Positions 1-8,048 of a stretch of DNA of 64,000 nucleotides are shown in pieces; positions within the stretch are counted from its first letter, which is position 1; each line of letters begins with the position of its first letter. This DNA is from Bacilliculturomica massiliensis (GTDB taxonomy: Bacteria; Bacillota; Clostridia; Peptostreptococcales; Anaerovoracaceae): contig NZ_LR027600.1 in NCBI RefSeq assembly GCF_900605495.1, forward strand, positions 1 through 64,000. Direction: 5' to 3'. The translations under genes were made by a program, and so were the position numbers. The notes under the pieces are model-generated. The model was not told the DNA's origin. It saw only the letters and a program-made list of their open reading frames with translations, and ran no database searches.

Positions 1-53
1 AAGCTTCCCAGAACCAGAGACAGTACCAGCACAAATGAAAGTACTTTTCTCAT
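1..53 (-). CDS. N-terminus of a secreted or lipoprotein precursor (partial)
   Basis: Only the first 17 codons are in the window; the gene runs leftwards off the edge. The visible peptide is M-R-K-V-L-S-F-V-L-V-L-S-L-V-L-G-S: a basic n-region followed by a hydrophobic h-region, as in a Sec signal peptide or the start of a solute-binding lipoprotein. The start is supported by a strong ribosome-binding site, AAAGGAGG, seven to eight bases upstream on the minus strand. It is divergent from the GlpA-like gene at 494, and two inverted repeats lie in its leader (81-153). The mature protein cannot be named from this fragment. Confidence 0.6.
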   Translation of the reverse strand, partial: MRKVLSFVLVLSLVLGS

Positions 54-493
54 TTTGAAATTCCTCCTTTAGAATTCTTCGAAGGGGAGTTTATTCGTTT
101 TGGTTTGCTCAAATCATCCTCCCCTTCTGAAGATAATTTGACATTATCTTCAGTTCTCAAAAAAGTGAATAATTGTTGAATAAAGGTTGAATTTAGAAAT
201 TAATTAATTGTAAAAAATAGGTAATATTTAAATCGGGCATTGATATATCAAATATTATCTATTTTGGGTGTTGTGATAATTAAAAATAAATTTGGTTATA
301 AATACCAGCTTGTTTAAAAAAGGCCTCCATATAACACACGCCAGAAACTTTTCTTACCTTTGCAAAAAATATCCGATTCATGTATATTGGTATGTATAGA
401 AAGTGAGCGGCAAATGGAAAAGGCGGCTTAATGTCGATCATAACACGATCTGGGTAAAACTGGATATAGTGATATTTTGGTAAGGTGAGTTAA
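54..493. other. Divergent intergenic region, AT-rich
   Basis: This stretch separates the leftward secreted-protein gene from the rightward GlpA-like gene. It is strongly AT-rich between about 150 and 310. It contains the inverted repeats at 81-127 and 127-153 (listed separately). No convincing sigma-A promoter pair could be fixed for the rightward gene; a poor candidate is TTGTGA near 271 with TATAAA near 296 (spacing 19). The plus-strand start at 494 has a weak AAGGTGAG ribosome-binding site. Confidence 0.5.
127..153. promoter_or_regulatory. Perfect 11-bp inverted repeat, possible operator
   Basis: CTGAAGATAAT at 127-137 and its exact reverse complement ATTATCTTCAG at 143-153 are separated by five bases (TTGAC). 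A second inverted repeat, GAAGGGGAG at 81-89 with CTCCCCTTC at 119-127, abuts it, so a transcript of the leftward gene would carry two consecutive hairpins before its start codon. The symmetry suggests a repressor site or structured 5' leader. No regulator family is recognised from the sequence. Confidence 0.45.
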
Positions 494-1983
494 ATGAAAA
501 TTTTTGACGTGATTGTCATCGGAGCGGGAGCGGTAGGGAATGCCATTGCCCGGGAATTGACAAGGTACAGACTGGATGTGGCTGTGCTGGAAAAGGAACA
601 GGATACGGGATTCGAGACCAGCGGCAGAAACAGCGGAGTTCTGCACGCTGGATTTAACAATCGGCCGGGTACGTTGATGGCGCGGCTTTGTGTGGAGGGG
701 AACAAAGGTTTTGAGCGTGAAGCGGCTCTGCTGGGGATCAGCTTTCGTCGGACGGGGAAACTGGTGACCGGCCTGACGGATGAGGACCGGGAGGAACTGC
801 AGCGCCTGAAGGGGCAGGGGGAGGCCAACGGTGCAGAGGGATTGACGATCCTGAACGGAGAGGAGATCAGCAGGATACATCCGCGCATCGGCGGAAACTG
901 GGCCCTGTTGTCGGAGCGTACGGGTGTTTTTGATCCCTTTGAATATACGGTAGCATTGGGTGAACACGCCTGTCAGAACGGGGCCGTTTATTTTTTTGGA
1001 AAGAGGGTCAGCGAGATCCGGAGGGAAAACGTTCAGGCGGAGGACTGTTTTGAAGTGACAGCAGGCGGAGAAAGATTTCGGAGCCGATGGCTGATCAACA
1101 GCGCGGGGCTATACGCCGACGAGATCTGCCGCATGGCGGGGATCGACGCGTATGAGATCCGCCCCTGCAGAGGCGAGTACCATATTTTGGACAAGGGCTG
1201 CGGCCTGGACCTGCCGCTGCCGGTCTACCCGGTGCCGAATCAAAAGGCCGGGGGGCTGGGGATCCATCTGACGCCGTCGATCCACGGCAATATAATGATC
1301 GGACCTAGCGCGGAATACTTGGGGGACCACGAGAGAGAGGAATACGACAGTACGAAAGAAGTGATGGACATGCTGTTTGAGGGCGGGCATCAGCTTCTCT
1401 CTGATATCAAGAGGACGGACATTATCCGAAGCTTTGCAGGAATACGGCCCAAGCTTACGACGAAGGAAACCGGCGGGTACGCGGTTTCATCATTAAACAG
1501 GAACCGGAGGCGGGTCGGTTTATCACGCTGGCGGGCATCGAGTCCCCGGGACTGACCGCTTCGATCCCCATTGGGCGCATGGTGGCCGATATCGTTCAGA
1601 AACAGGAAAAAGTGGAGCGGAATCCGGCTTATGAGGAATGGCGCCGATGCAGAGACTGGGGGGAGACCAGTATAGATGTAGATTCCCGCTCACACGAGAG
1701 AAGGCAAACCCGGGCTGAGAGCAGCCGGGGGCGGATCCTATGCCGCTGCGAGGCGGTGACGAAAGGACAGATACTGGATGCGTATGACGATATTGTAAAG
1801 ATCGGGGCCCTGCCCACTCTGCGGGGGATCAAAAATCGGACGAGGGCAGGCATGGGCCGCTGCCAGGGCGGTTTTTGCTCTGTAAAGATCGTGGAGCTTT
1901 TGGCAGAGGAACGGGGTGTAGAACCGCTGACGCTTTGCTGGGACAAGAGCACGGGATGGATGTTTGCCGGCAGGGCGAGATGA
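494..1983 (+). pseudogene. GlpA-like FAD-dependent glycerol-3-phosphate dehydrogenase / LhgO-type oxidase, frameshifted
   Basis: The first frame (494-1555) gives an FAD-dependent oxidoreductase of the DAO superfamily. The Rossmann motif VIGAGAVGNAIAREL lies at residues about 8-22, followed by an SGRNSGVLHAG stretch typical of the GlpA/LhgO group. Near 1481-1485 the reading frame breaks: family-like sequence (FIIKQEPEAGRFITLAGIES) continues one frame over and runs to 1983. The lower half ends in a BFD-like [2Fe-2S] domain with C-x-C near 1741 and C-x4-C near 1859. One missing base restores a full protein of about 496 residues. The pair with the next gene resembles a GlpA/GlpB-type anaerobic oxidoreductase. 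The change could be a real loss of function or an assembly error; the rest of the gene shows no decay. Confidence 0.8.
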
Positions 1984-2004
1984 GAAAAGGAACGCCGGTG
2001 AGAG

Positions 2005-3573
2005 TTGACGGAAAGGGAAATGCGGTTGGAAAGGGAGACATTGACTGAAAGGAATACATTGTTGGAGAGAAAAACAGACGTTGTGATCGTCGGCGGCGGG
2101 CCTGCGGGTCTGGCCGCGGCGGCTGCGCTGCGGGAAAAGGGCGTGGAAGATATTGTGCTGCTGGAGCGGGAAGACCGGCTGGGCGGAGTGCTGAACCAGT
2201 GTATTCACGACGGATTTGGACTGGAGCGGTATGGCGAAAATTATTCCGGGCCGGAATACGCAGCTTTTGATATTGAAAAGGTAGACGAACTTGGGATCGA
2301 GACGCACTGCTGCGCGGCGGTGTTGTCGGTGACGAGAGATGCAGGCTGGGAAACAGCGGCTGGCCCTCAACGGCTGAAGGTCCTGACGGCGGAGCCGGAG
2401 GGCGAGGGCGTCTACCGGAGCAAGGCGGTGATCGCAGCCACCGGATGCCGGGAGCGGACCAGAGGCGCCATCGAGATCCCGGGAAGCAGACCGGCGGGCA
2501 TCTATACGGCGGGTGAAGCTCAGAGTTTTCTGAACCTGCACGACCTGCTGCCGGGAAAACGGATCGTGATCGTAGGTTCCGGCGATATCGGCCTGATCAT
2601 GGCGCGTCGGCTGACGCTGGAGGGCGCGGAGGTGGTCTGCGTGGTTGAGAAGGAAAGCGTGCCGGGCGGTCTGCAGAGGAATATCGTCCAATGTCTGGAG
2701 GACTTTGGGATCCCGTTACATTTGAACGCTGAAATCAGAAAAGTGTATGGGAAAGACCGGGTGACAGGGGTGGATATCGAGCAGACGGTCCAGTTTGAGA
2801 CGCACAGCTGGCATTGCAGCTGCGATACGCTGATCACCTCGGTGGGTCTGATCCCTGAAAACGAGATCCTGCAGACGGAAGGTCCGGGGCTGTTCGTGGT
2901 GGGAAACGCGCGTTACGTACATGACCTGGTGGATCAGGTCTCACAGGAAGGGATCGACGCCGCTGGAGAGGCAGTTTCCTATTTGAACAGCCTGGAGATG
3001 GATGCAGGCTGGAAATCGGGAGGGAATGGGACCGTCGGCGATGGAGAAAGAAACGGCAGCGAAAAATGCGGCTGTGGAATAAACAGGGAAAGCTTTTCCA
3101 TTGAGCGCCTTAAGTCGGTGCGGGAAGCTAAAAAGCGCGAGCTGGCTGCCAGAAAGCGGGAAGCGGCGGCACAAAACGCCTGGGAAAACCATTTGACCGG
3201 GAACGCCGGACAGAAGGAATTAACATGCATTCTGTGCCCAAATGGCTGCAGGATCGGTCAGGATCTGTCCGGAGCCCGCTGTGACAAAGGCCGCCGGTAC
3301 GCCAGAGAAGAACTGGTAGAAAAGCGCCGTGTGCTGACTACATCGGTGAAAGTAGAGGGCGGCGATTTGCCGCTGGTCAGCGTCCGCACCGACAGGAGGA
3401 TCCCCAAGGACTGCTTCAAACAGGCGATGGAAGAAATCTGCGCGATGACTCTGGACGCGCCGGTCAAACGGGGGCAGACGGTCTGTGAAGATCTGGCGGG
3501 CACGGGGGCGCGGGTAGTGGCCACGAAAGATGTGGTGCCGGGTACAGAAACGCGCCAGACGGAGAACCATTAA
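2005..3573 (+). CDS. FAD/NAD(P)-dependent oxidoreductase with fused DUF1667-like tail
   Basis: The flavoprotein domain has a dinucleotide-binding motif VVIVGGGPAGLAAAAAL, then CxH-type sequence around LNQCIHDGFGL, an ATGCRERTRGA stretch and a second nucleotide-binding fold (IVIVGSGDIGLIMARRL), as in class-II pyridine nucleotide-disulphide-like oxidoreductases that pair with GlpA/LhgO proteins. After a charged linker (residues about 335-405) the C-terminus has CILCPNGC and ARCDKGRRYA, then VLTTSVKVEGG, matching DUF1667, normally a separate short protein of the same operon. The start is uncertain. The longest frame opens with TTG at 2005; TTG at 2059 has a better AAAGGA site and sits nearer the Rossmann motif. 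The extra N-terminus consists of repeated T/L-E-R units. It probably works with the upstream oxidase, passing electrons between substrate and a quinone or NAD(P) partner; the substrate is unknown. Confidence 0.75.
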   Translation: MTEREMRLERETLTERNTLLERKTDVVIVGGGPAGLAAAAALREKGVEDIVLLEREDRLGGVLNQCIHDGFGLERYGENYSGPEYAAFDIEKVDELGIETHCCAAVLSVTRDAGWETAAGPQRLKVLTAEPEGEGVYRSKAVIAATGCRERTRGAIEIPGSRPAGIYTAGEAQSFLNLHDLLPGKRIVIVGSGDIGLIMARRLTLEGAEVVCVVEKESVPGGLQRNIVQCLEDFGIPLHLNAEIRKVYGKDRVTGVDIEQTVQFETHSWHCSCDTLITSVGLIPENEILQTEGPGLFVVGNARYVHDLVDQVSQEGIDAAGEAVSYLNSLEMDAGWKSGGNGTVGDGERNGSEKCGCGINRESFSIERLKSVREAKKRELAARKREAAAQNAWENHLTGNAGQKELTCILCPNGCRIGQDLSGARCDKGRRYAREELVEKRRVLTTSVKVEGGDLPLVSVRTDRRIPKDCFKQAMEEICAMTLDAPVKRGQTVCEDLAGTGARVVATKDVVPGTETRQTENH

Positions 3574-3589
3574 ATAGCTGCATATGGTG

Positions 3590-3635
3590 AAAAAGCGTTT
3601 GCCGGGTGTAGATCACCTCCTGCAAACGCTTTTTT
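3590..3635. terminator. Bidirectional intrinsic terminator
   Basis: AAAAAGCGTTTGC (3590-3602) pairs with GCAAACGCTTTTTT (3622-3635) and has a T run on both strands. It lies between the convergent oxidoreductase gene and the dGTPase-like gene and can end both transcripts. Confidence 0.85.
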
Positions 3636-3667
3636 GCTATTTACCGTTCTGCTTCTGCGCCGGCGGG

Positions 3668-4900
3668 TCAGAAATATTCATGATACGTTAACTTGTCCAG
3701 CAGTGCGTCGTTTAGATGCAACTGCCGACAGATATCGATGAAGTAATCGTCTGTCATACTGGCAATGAAGTCTGTGACGATCTCGTCTGGAGGCGCGGCG
3801 ATGAAGCGCCGCTGCTGATGGCGATACAGGTTGCCCTGAATGGGATCGTCCAGATAGTGGCGAAAAACGGGCGAGTCATAGCGGCTGTTTTCCACATCGT
3901 TGATCAGCCGATCGTACAGCAAAGACATCATCGGCTGAACGATCGTGAAGTAGGGTTCGTTTAATTGTTCGTTCTCATAGATGACCCGATAGTTTTCGGC
4001 GATCAGATCTTCCAGATCGCGGAAGACCTCTTCATCCATGCTGAGGGAGGGCGAATGAATACTGTTTTTGATCAAATTAATGACCACATTGGAGATGATA
4101 TCACTATTTTTGACGCCGATCAGACGCTTTTCCTCAAATTTTTCTTTTGGTATCAGCTTCGCGCGGTATAGATCCTGACGATCCTTTCCCGCGTAGGCGA
4201 TCATATCGCTGATGCGCACCACACAGCCCTCCAGCGTGTTGGGGGTCAGGTGTTTGTGGTGATCCTGAGCAAGGTAACACCGCTCCAGGATCTGGTCGAA
4301 TTCGTCGAAGGAGTCCATCGGGGCTGGGGCATATGCCAGATGGACCTTCTCTCCATTGTGGGAAAGAACGCCGCTGAGTGTTTGAAGTGTCAGATTGGAA
4401 TCTAAAATATAGCGGAAAATGCGGGCGCTGTGAACGTTGTGGTTAAAAAAGCGCGCATTTCCCGTCCGTTTCAGCGTCCCCTGCCGGTAATTTTCACTCA
4501 GGAACGTCTCCCCCTTGTGGCCAAAGGGCGCGTGTCCCATGTCATGGCCCAGGGCGATGGCGTCGATCAGATCCAGATTCAGACGAAGAGCCCGCCCGAT
4601 CGTGCGGGCGATCTTCGAGACAAATTGGACGTGCAGTGCCCGGCGGGTCAGATCATCGTTACGATAAAAAGAAAACACCTGCGTCTTATCTGCATAACGA
4701 TTGTACAGCGGATTATGAATGATACAGTCAACGTCATAGGAATAAGGCGGACGGATGATATCATATCTGGGCTTGTAGTCGCGCAGACGGACAGCGTCCG
4801 TATCGCGGGCCGCATAGGGAGAAAGAATACCTGCACAAGCCGCATTCACACTTTCGAGATAGCGCGTCTCCCCAGGGGTAAAGGTAAAGTAATCTTTCAT
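3668..4900 (-). CDS. dGTPase-like HD-domain deoxynucleotide triphosphohydrolase (copy 1)
   Basis: The protein of 410 residues belongs to the HD superfamily, dGTP triphosphohydrolase branch, which cleaves dNTPs to nucleoside plus triphosphate. Visible signatures are NRYADKTQVFSFYRNDDLTRR (substrate/metal-binding H/R region, here in the variant form of clostridial homologues), ALGHDMGHAPFGHKGE (the HD metal site), HNVHSARI and ISDMIAYAGKDRQD. The chosen ATG at 4900 (M-K-D-Y-F) follows an AAAGGAGG site; a longer frame to 4924 would start inside that site. Upstream on the minus strand TTGATC (4994-4999) and TATAAT (4971-4976) form a 17-bp-spaced promoter. A paralogue with the same motifs lies at 49989-51281. 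It is transcribed alone. Confidence 0.85.
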   Translation of the reverse strand: MKDYFTFTPGETRYLESVNAACAGILSPYAARDTDAVRLRDYKPRYDIIRPPYSYDVDCIIHNPLYNRYADKTQVFSFYRNDDLTRRALHVQFVSKIARTIGRALRLNLDLIDAIALGHDMGHAPFGHKGETFLSENYRQGTLKRTGNARFFNHNVHSARIFRYILDSNLTLQTLSGVLSHNGEKVHLAYAPAPMDSFDEFDQILERCYLAQDHHKHLTPNTLEGCVVRISDMIAYAGKDRQDLYRAKLIPKEKFEEKRLIGVKNSDIISNVVINLIKNSIHSPSLSMDEEVFRDLEDLIAENYRVIYENEQLNEPYFTIVQPMMSLLYDRLINDVENSRYDSPVFRHYLDDPIQGNLYRHQQRRFIAAPPDEIVTDFIASMTDDYFIDICRQLHLNDALLDKLTYHEYF

Positions 4901-4910
4901 CGGTGTTTTC

Positions 4911-4918
4911 CCTCCTTT
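4911..4918 (-). promoter_or_regulatory. Ribosome-binding site fixing the start at 4900
   Basis: AAAGGAGG on the minus strand, ten bases before the ATG at 4900. It rules out the longer reading frame that begins at 4924. Confidence 0.8.
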
Positions 4919-4970
4919 GCGCATGATCGTCCACAGAAATGCCTGTTGGAAATAATATTTATTTCATACT

Positions 4971-4999
4971 ATTATATCTAATTTGTAGAAGCAGATCAA
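4971..4999 (-). promoter_or_regulatory. Sigma-A promoter of the dGTPase-like gene
   Basis: Minus-strand -35 TTGATC (4999-4994) and perfect -10 TATAAT (4976-4971) with 17-bp spacing, about 70 bases before the start codon. Confidence 0.75.
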
Positions 5000-5175
5000 G
5001 CGCCTAACCGTAGTATCCATACCATTCATTTTGAAATGGCCGGCGTTGGTATTGGGACTGGCGCTGGGGGAGGTCGGGAGCGACTGATCGGGGTGTTGGC
5101 AGAAGGCCGATTTTTCACTGTTTTACTTCGTACTCCCTTCACAGAGAAAAAGTATGAGATGAGTTTGTTTATACG

Positions 5176-5203
5176 TTGAAAAACTTACTGATTATGGTAT
5201 AAT
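5176..5203 (+). promoter_or_regulatory. Extended -10 promoter of the HxsD-like gene
   Basis: TTGAAA (5176-5181), 16-bp spacer, then TGG-TATAAT (5198-5203) with an extended -10 TG. The leader to the ATG at 5362 is about 150 bases. The rest of the gap between 4901 and 5361 contains no recognisable gene. Confidence 0.75.
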
Positions 5204-5361
5204 AAAGAAAAGTCTGTGGTAAAGGAATGCATCTATTCCAGTCCAGACAGTTCAGATTAGAAAACCCTCCATGCAGCAAAGACGATACATAGCATGACTT
5301 TTCCTTGTTCAGAGGGGTGGGGTGTGTTTTTGTGTGTCAGCGGACAACCTTCGGAGGGAAA

Positions 5362-5631
5362 ATGAGTACATTTGAAATAGTGGAAGATGGCATCGTTTTT
5401 CGGCTTGATTCAGATCTTTATAAAGTGGACTGTGTAATAAAAACGGCGCATCTATTTTTGGACCGATATTATATTTATCTGGGACAGGAAGACCATGCTA
5501 CCGTCGTCACGCTAATGCGAAAAGAAAAGGGCGAGGTGGACGAGGAAGCGGAACGGGCCGTGTTCGGCGAATTTTGCAATGAACTGCTGAATCAGATCGT
5601 CCACCAGAAGCCGTCGAAGGATATCGAGTAA
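5362..5631 (+). CDS. Small HxsD-like protein
   Basis: The ATG at 5362 follows GGAGGGAA and gives an 89-residue protein, MSTFEIVEDGIVFRL onwards. Its pattern (short beta start, YKVDCVIKTAHLFLDRYYIYL, a strand with VVTLMRK, an acidic helix, then EFCNELLNQIVHQ) resembles HxsD of the His-Xaa-Ser radical SAM systems, whose members end in an LLNDYxLRE-like motif. No HxsA/B/C partners are in the window, so if the match is right this is an orphan. It is transcribed alone from the promoter at 5176 and followed by its own terminator. The function is unknown even for family members. The call rests on pattern recognition only. Confidence 0.55.
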   Translation: MSTFEIVEDGIVFRLDSDLYKVDCVIKTAHLFLDRYYIYLGQEDHATVVTLMRKEKGEVDEEAERAVFGEFCNELLNQIVHQKPSKDIE

Positions 5632-5642
5632 GGAAGGTGGCG

Positions 5643-5688
5643 AGGCTGTCGCGCCAACGGGAAAACGTTGCGTGGGCAGCCTTTTTTC
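5643..5688 (+). terminator. Intrinsic terminator after the HxsD-like gene
   Basis: AGGCTG-tcgcgCCAACG pairs with CGTTG-cgtggg-CAGCCT, followed by TTTTTT at 5682-5687. Confidence 0.8.
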
Positions 5689-5883
5689 GTTTGTCTGAGG
5701 GCGGCGGTCCCGTCTACTTATACGGCTAATACAGGGCTTCGGTCCGTGCGGCGGCAGATCAGAAATACGATCTGGGCGACGGGCTGGATTTTTTCAAATA
5801 GCGTGAATGGAAGATTTGAAGTAAACGAAACGTTTAAAACAGTCATAAATAGTGGAAGAAAAATGCGAAAATAGGGAGATTTT

Positions 5884-5912
5884 ATGACTTTTTGGCTGGA
5901 TGCTGGTATAAT
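5884..5912 (+). promoter_or_regulatory. Promoter at the head of the polysaccharide cluster
   Basis: ATGACT (5884-5889), 17-bp spacer, TATAAT (5907-5912), with an extended TG two bases before. The roughly 140-base leader to the rfbF start holds a GC palindrome, GCGGCGTCGCCGC (5931-5943), but no terminator or known riboswitch. The preceding 200 bases after the HxsD terminator show no supported gene. Confidence 0.75.
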
Positions 5913-6057
5913 AGTTCCAGCTATTTATTTGCGGCGTCGCCGCATGGAAGGAAAGACTAAAACCTAAACGATAATGCGGATAAGCCGTCTGTCATCGAAG
6001 TCTGTGGCACGATCATACCGCATGTGCAGTTATTGCAGCTGATTTGGAGGAAAGACG

Positions 6058-6837
6058 ATGAAGGTTGTCATTTTGGCCGGGGGGCTGGGAACGCGGATCT
6101 CCGAGGAATCCCACCTGCGGCCCAAGCCGATGATCGAGATCGGCGGAATGCCGATCCTGTGGCACATTATGAAAATTTATTCCCACTACGGATTCAACGA
6201 GTTTGTCGTGTGCTGTGGATACAAGGGTTACATGATAAAGGAGTACTTCGCGGATTATTATCTGCATCGCTCTGATATTACCTTTGATTTTGCAGACAAT
6301 AATAATATGATCGTCCACAACAACGTGGCGGAGCCCTGGAAGGTGACGCTGGTGGACACGGGTCTGAACACCATGACCGGCGGCCGCGTGAAGCGGGTAC
6401 AGCCCTATGTAGGGGACGAGCCTTTTATGCTGACCTACGGCGACGGCGTGTCCGATGTGAATATAAGAGAGCTGCTGGCGTACCACAAGGCTCATGGGAA
6501 GACCGTGACCATGACGGCGATTCAGCCGGGCGGCCGGTTCGGAGCCCTCGATATGGAGGGGGATGGCCGGGTCAATTCCTTTGTGGAAAAGGCGAAGGAA
6601 GACGGCGGCTGGATCAACGGCGGATTCATGGTAGCGGAGCCGGCTTTGTTTGATTTGATCGAAGGAGACGATACGGTTCTAGAGCGGTCGCCCCTTGAAA
6701 CACTGGCCCGCCGCGGGGAATTGATCGCGTATAAACACGATGGCTTCTGGCAGTGTATGGATACGCAGCGGGACAAGGATAATTTGGAAAAACTGTGGAA
6801 TGAAGGCGGGGGGGGGGCTCCGTGGAAGAAATGGTAA
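6058..6837 (+). CDS. rfbF: Glucose-1-phosphate cytidylyltransferase
   Basis: RfbF makes CDP-glucose from CTP and glucose-1-phosphate in the cytoplasm. The nucleotidyltransferase signature [21 protein letters not shown] is at residues 4-24, and the family stretches [23 protein letters not shown] and GRFGALD are present. The length (259 residues) and the C-terminal APWKKW are typical. The ATG at 6058 has a GGAGGAAAG site. This first gene of the cluster is GC-rich like the chromosome, unlike the AT-rich genes after it. A run of ten G lies ten codons before the stop (6808-6817) and is read as extra glycines. The usual next enzyme, CDP-glucose 4,6-dehydratase, is not recognised in the window. Confidence 0.92.
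   Translation: MKVVILAGGLGTRISEESHLRPKPMIEIGGMPILWHIMKIYSHYGFNEFVVCCGYKGYMIKEYFADYYLHRSDITFDFADNNNMIVHNNVAEPWKVTLVDTGLNTMTGGRVKRVQPYVGDEPFMLTYGDGVSDVNIRELLAYHKAHGKTVTMTAIQPGGRFGALDMEGDGRVNSFVEKAKEDGGWINGGFMVAEPALFDLIEGDDTVLERSPLETLARRGELIAYKHDGFWQCMDTQRDKDNLEKLWNEGGGGAPWKKW
6808..6817 (+). repeat. Poly-G tract (10 G) in rfbF
   Basis: Ten consecutive G near the 3' end of rfbF, currently in frame. One base more or less would replace only the last residues (A-P-W-K-K-W) with a different tail, so any effect on activity would be modest. Confidence 0.9.
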
Positions 6838-6956
6838 TAGTGATGCGCCGCTTCTTCTGCGGCGGATCCGCCAGAACTTCCAAAGGTATTTTAAGTGATG
6901 GAAATATAGGCTTATGAGTCGCAAGAATTGCATGGCGAAATTGGGGATAAACAGGA

Positions 6957-8048
6957 ATGAACAAAATTTTAAATGAAGATCTACTGTATACTTTATCAGG
7001 ACTAACAACTGAAGAAAAAAATAAATTACAAGGAGCGCAGATTTTAATTACAGGTTGCGCAGGTTTTCTGGGCTATTATATTATGCACTTTTTGGCCAGG
7101 TTTGGAAATGAACTTGGTGTAAAACGTGTTGTGGCTCTGGACAATTTTAAATTGGGCTCACCCAAATGGCTGAAGCAGATAGGAAATCTGGATTTTGTGG
7201 ATGTACAAACATTTGATGTAGCGAGTGATGATATTGCCTCGCTTCCGGATGCAGATCAATGCAATTATATCATTCATATGGCTTCTATTGCATCCCCGCA
7301 TTTTTATAGGAAATACCCGATCGAAACCTTGGATGCGAATATCTGGGGTCTTCGTAGCCTTCTTGACTTTTACAAAGATAAAGGCATTAAGGGATTTCTT
7401 TTTTATTCTTCAAGCGAAATTTATGGCGATCCAGATGCTGAAAGTATTCCCACGGACGAAGAATATAGGGGTTTTGTTTCGGCCACAGGCCCCAGAGCAT
7501 GCTATGATGAATCAAAGCGATTTGGAGAGACGATGTGCATGTTATTTGCAAACCAGTATAACATGCCGATCACTGTTGTCAGACCTTTTAATAATTACGG
7601 TCCAGGAATGAAGCTTTCCGACCAACGGGTGCCTGCTGATTTTGCAAAAAATATTTACGAGAACAGTGATATCATTATGCTTTCAGACGGTACGCCCACG
7701 CGTACATTTTGTTATATTGCAGATGCTGTTGTCGGATATCTGAAAGCGTTGCTTTATGGGAAATATGACTATTTTAATATAGGTATTTCTAAACCAGAAA
7801 TCAGTATCAGGGAATTAGCGAAAATCTATGTGGAAAAAGGCCGTGATGTTTTTGGCTATGCAGGCAGCTGTAAGATCAAAGCGGCTGAGGAAAAAGAGTA
7901 TTTGACTCATAATCCGCAGCGTCGGTGTCCGAATACTCAAAAAGCAAAATCTGTATTAGGATATGAGGCACAGATCAATGTAGCAATGGGAGTTGAAAGA
8001 TTCCTCAAATATTTGAAGGAAAGTGCAAGGGATGAGGTTATATGGTAG
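6957..8048 (+). CDS. NAD-dependent sugar-nucleotide epimerase/dehydratase, UXS-like
   Basis: An extended short-chain dehydrogenase of 363 residues. ITGCAGFLGYYI (about 30-41) is the NAD-binding glycine motif, SSSEIYGDP holds the catalytic Ser region, and GPRACYDESKR carries the catalytic Tyr-x3-Lys. The GPRxCYDExKR form is characteristic of UDP-glucuronate decarboxylases (UDP-xylose synthases) and close relatives. The following gene makes UDP-glucuronate, its likely substrate. The extra N-terminal 25 residues and divergent C-terminus leave room for another product. It overlaps the next gene by seven bases. AT-rich composition begins here, marking a change from rfbF. Confidence 0.8.
   Translation: MNKILNEDLLYTLSGLTTEEKNKLQGAQILITGCAGFLGYYIMHFLARFGNELGVKRVVALDNFKLGSPKWLKQIGNLDFVDVQTFDVASDDIASLPDADQCNYIIHMASIASPHFYRKYPIETLDANIWGLRSLLDFYKDKGIKGFLFYSSSEIYGDPDAESIPTDEEYRGFVSATGPRACYDESKRFGETMCMLFANQYNMPITVVRPFNNYGPGMKLSDQRVPADFAKNIYENSDIIMLSDGTPTRTFCYIADAVVGYLKALLYGKYDYFNIGISKPEISIRELAKIYVEKGRDVFGYAGSCKIKAAEEKEYLTHNPQRRCPNTQKAKSVLGYEAQINVAMGVERFLKYLKESARDEVIW

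Noticed and set aside
5668-5874. Plus-strand frame of 68 codons
   Set aside because: It begins inside a terminator hairpin and has no ribosome-binding site or family resemblance.
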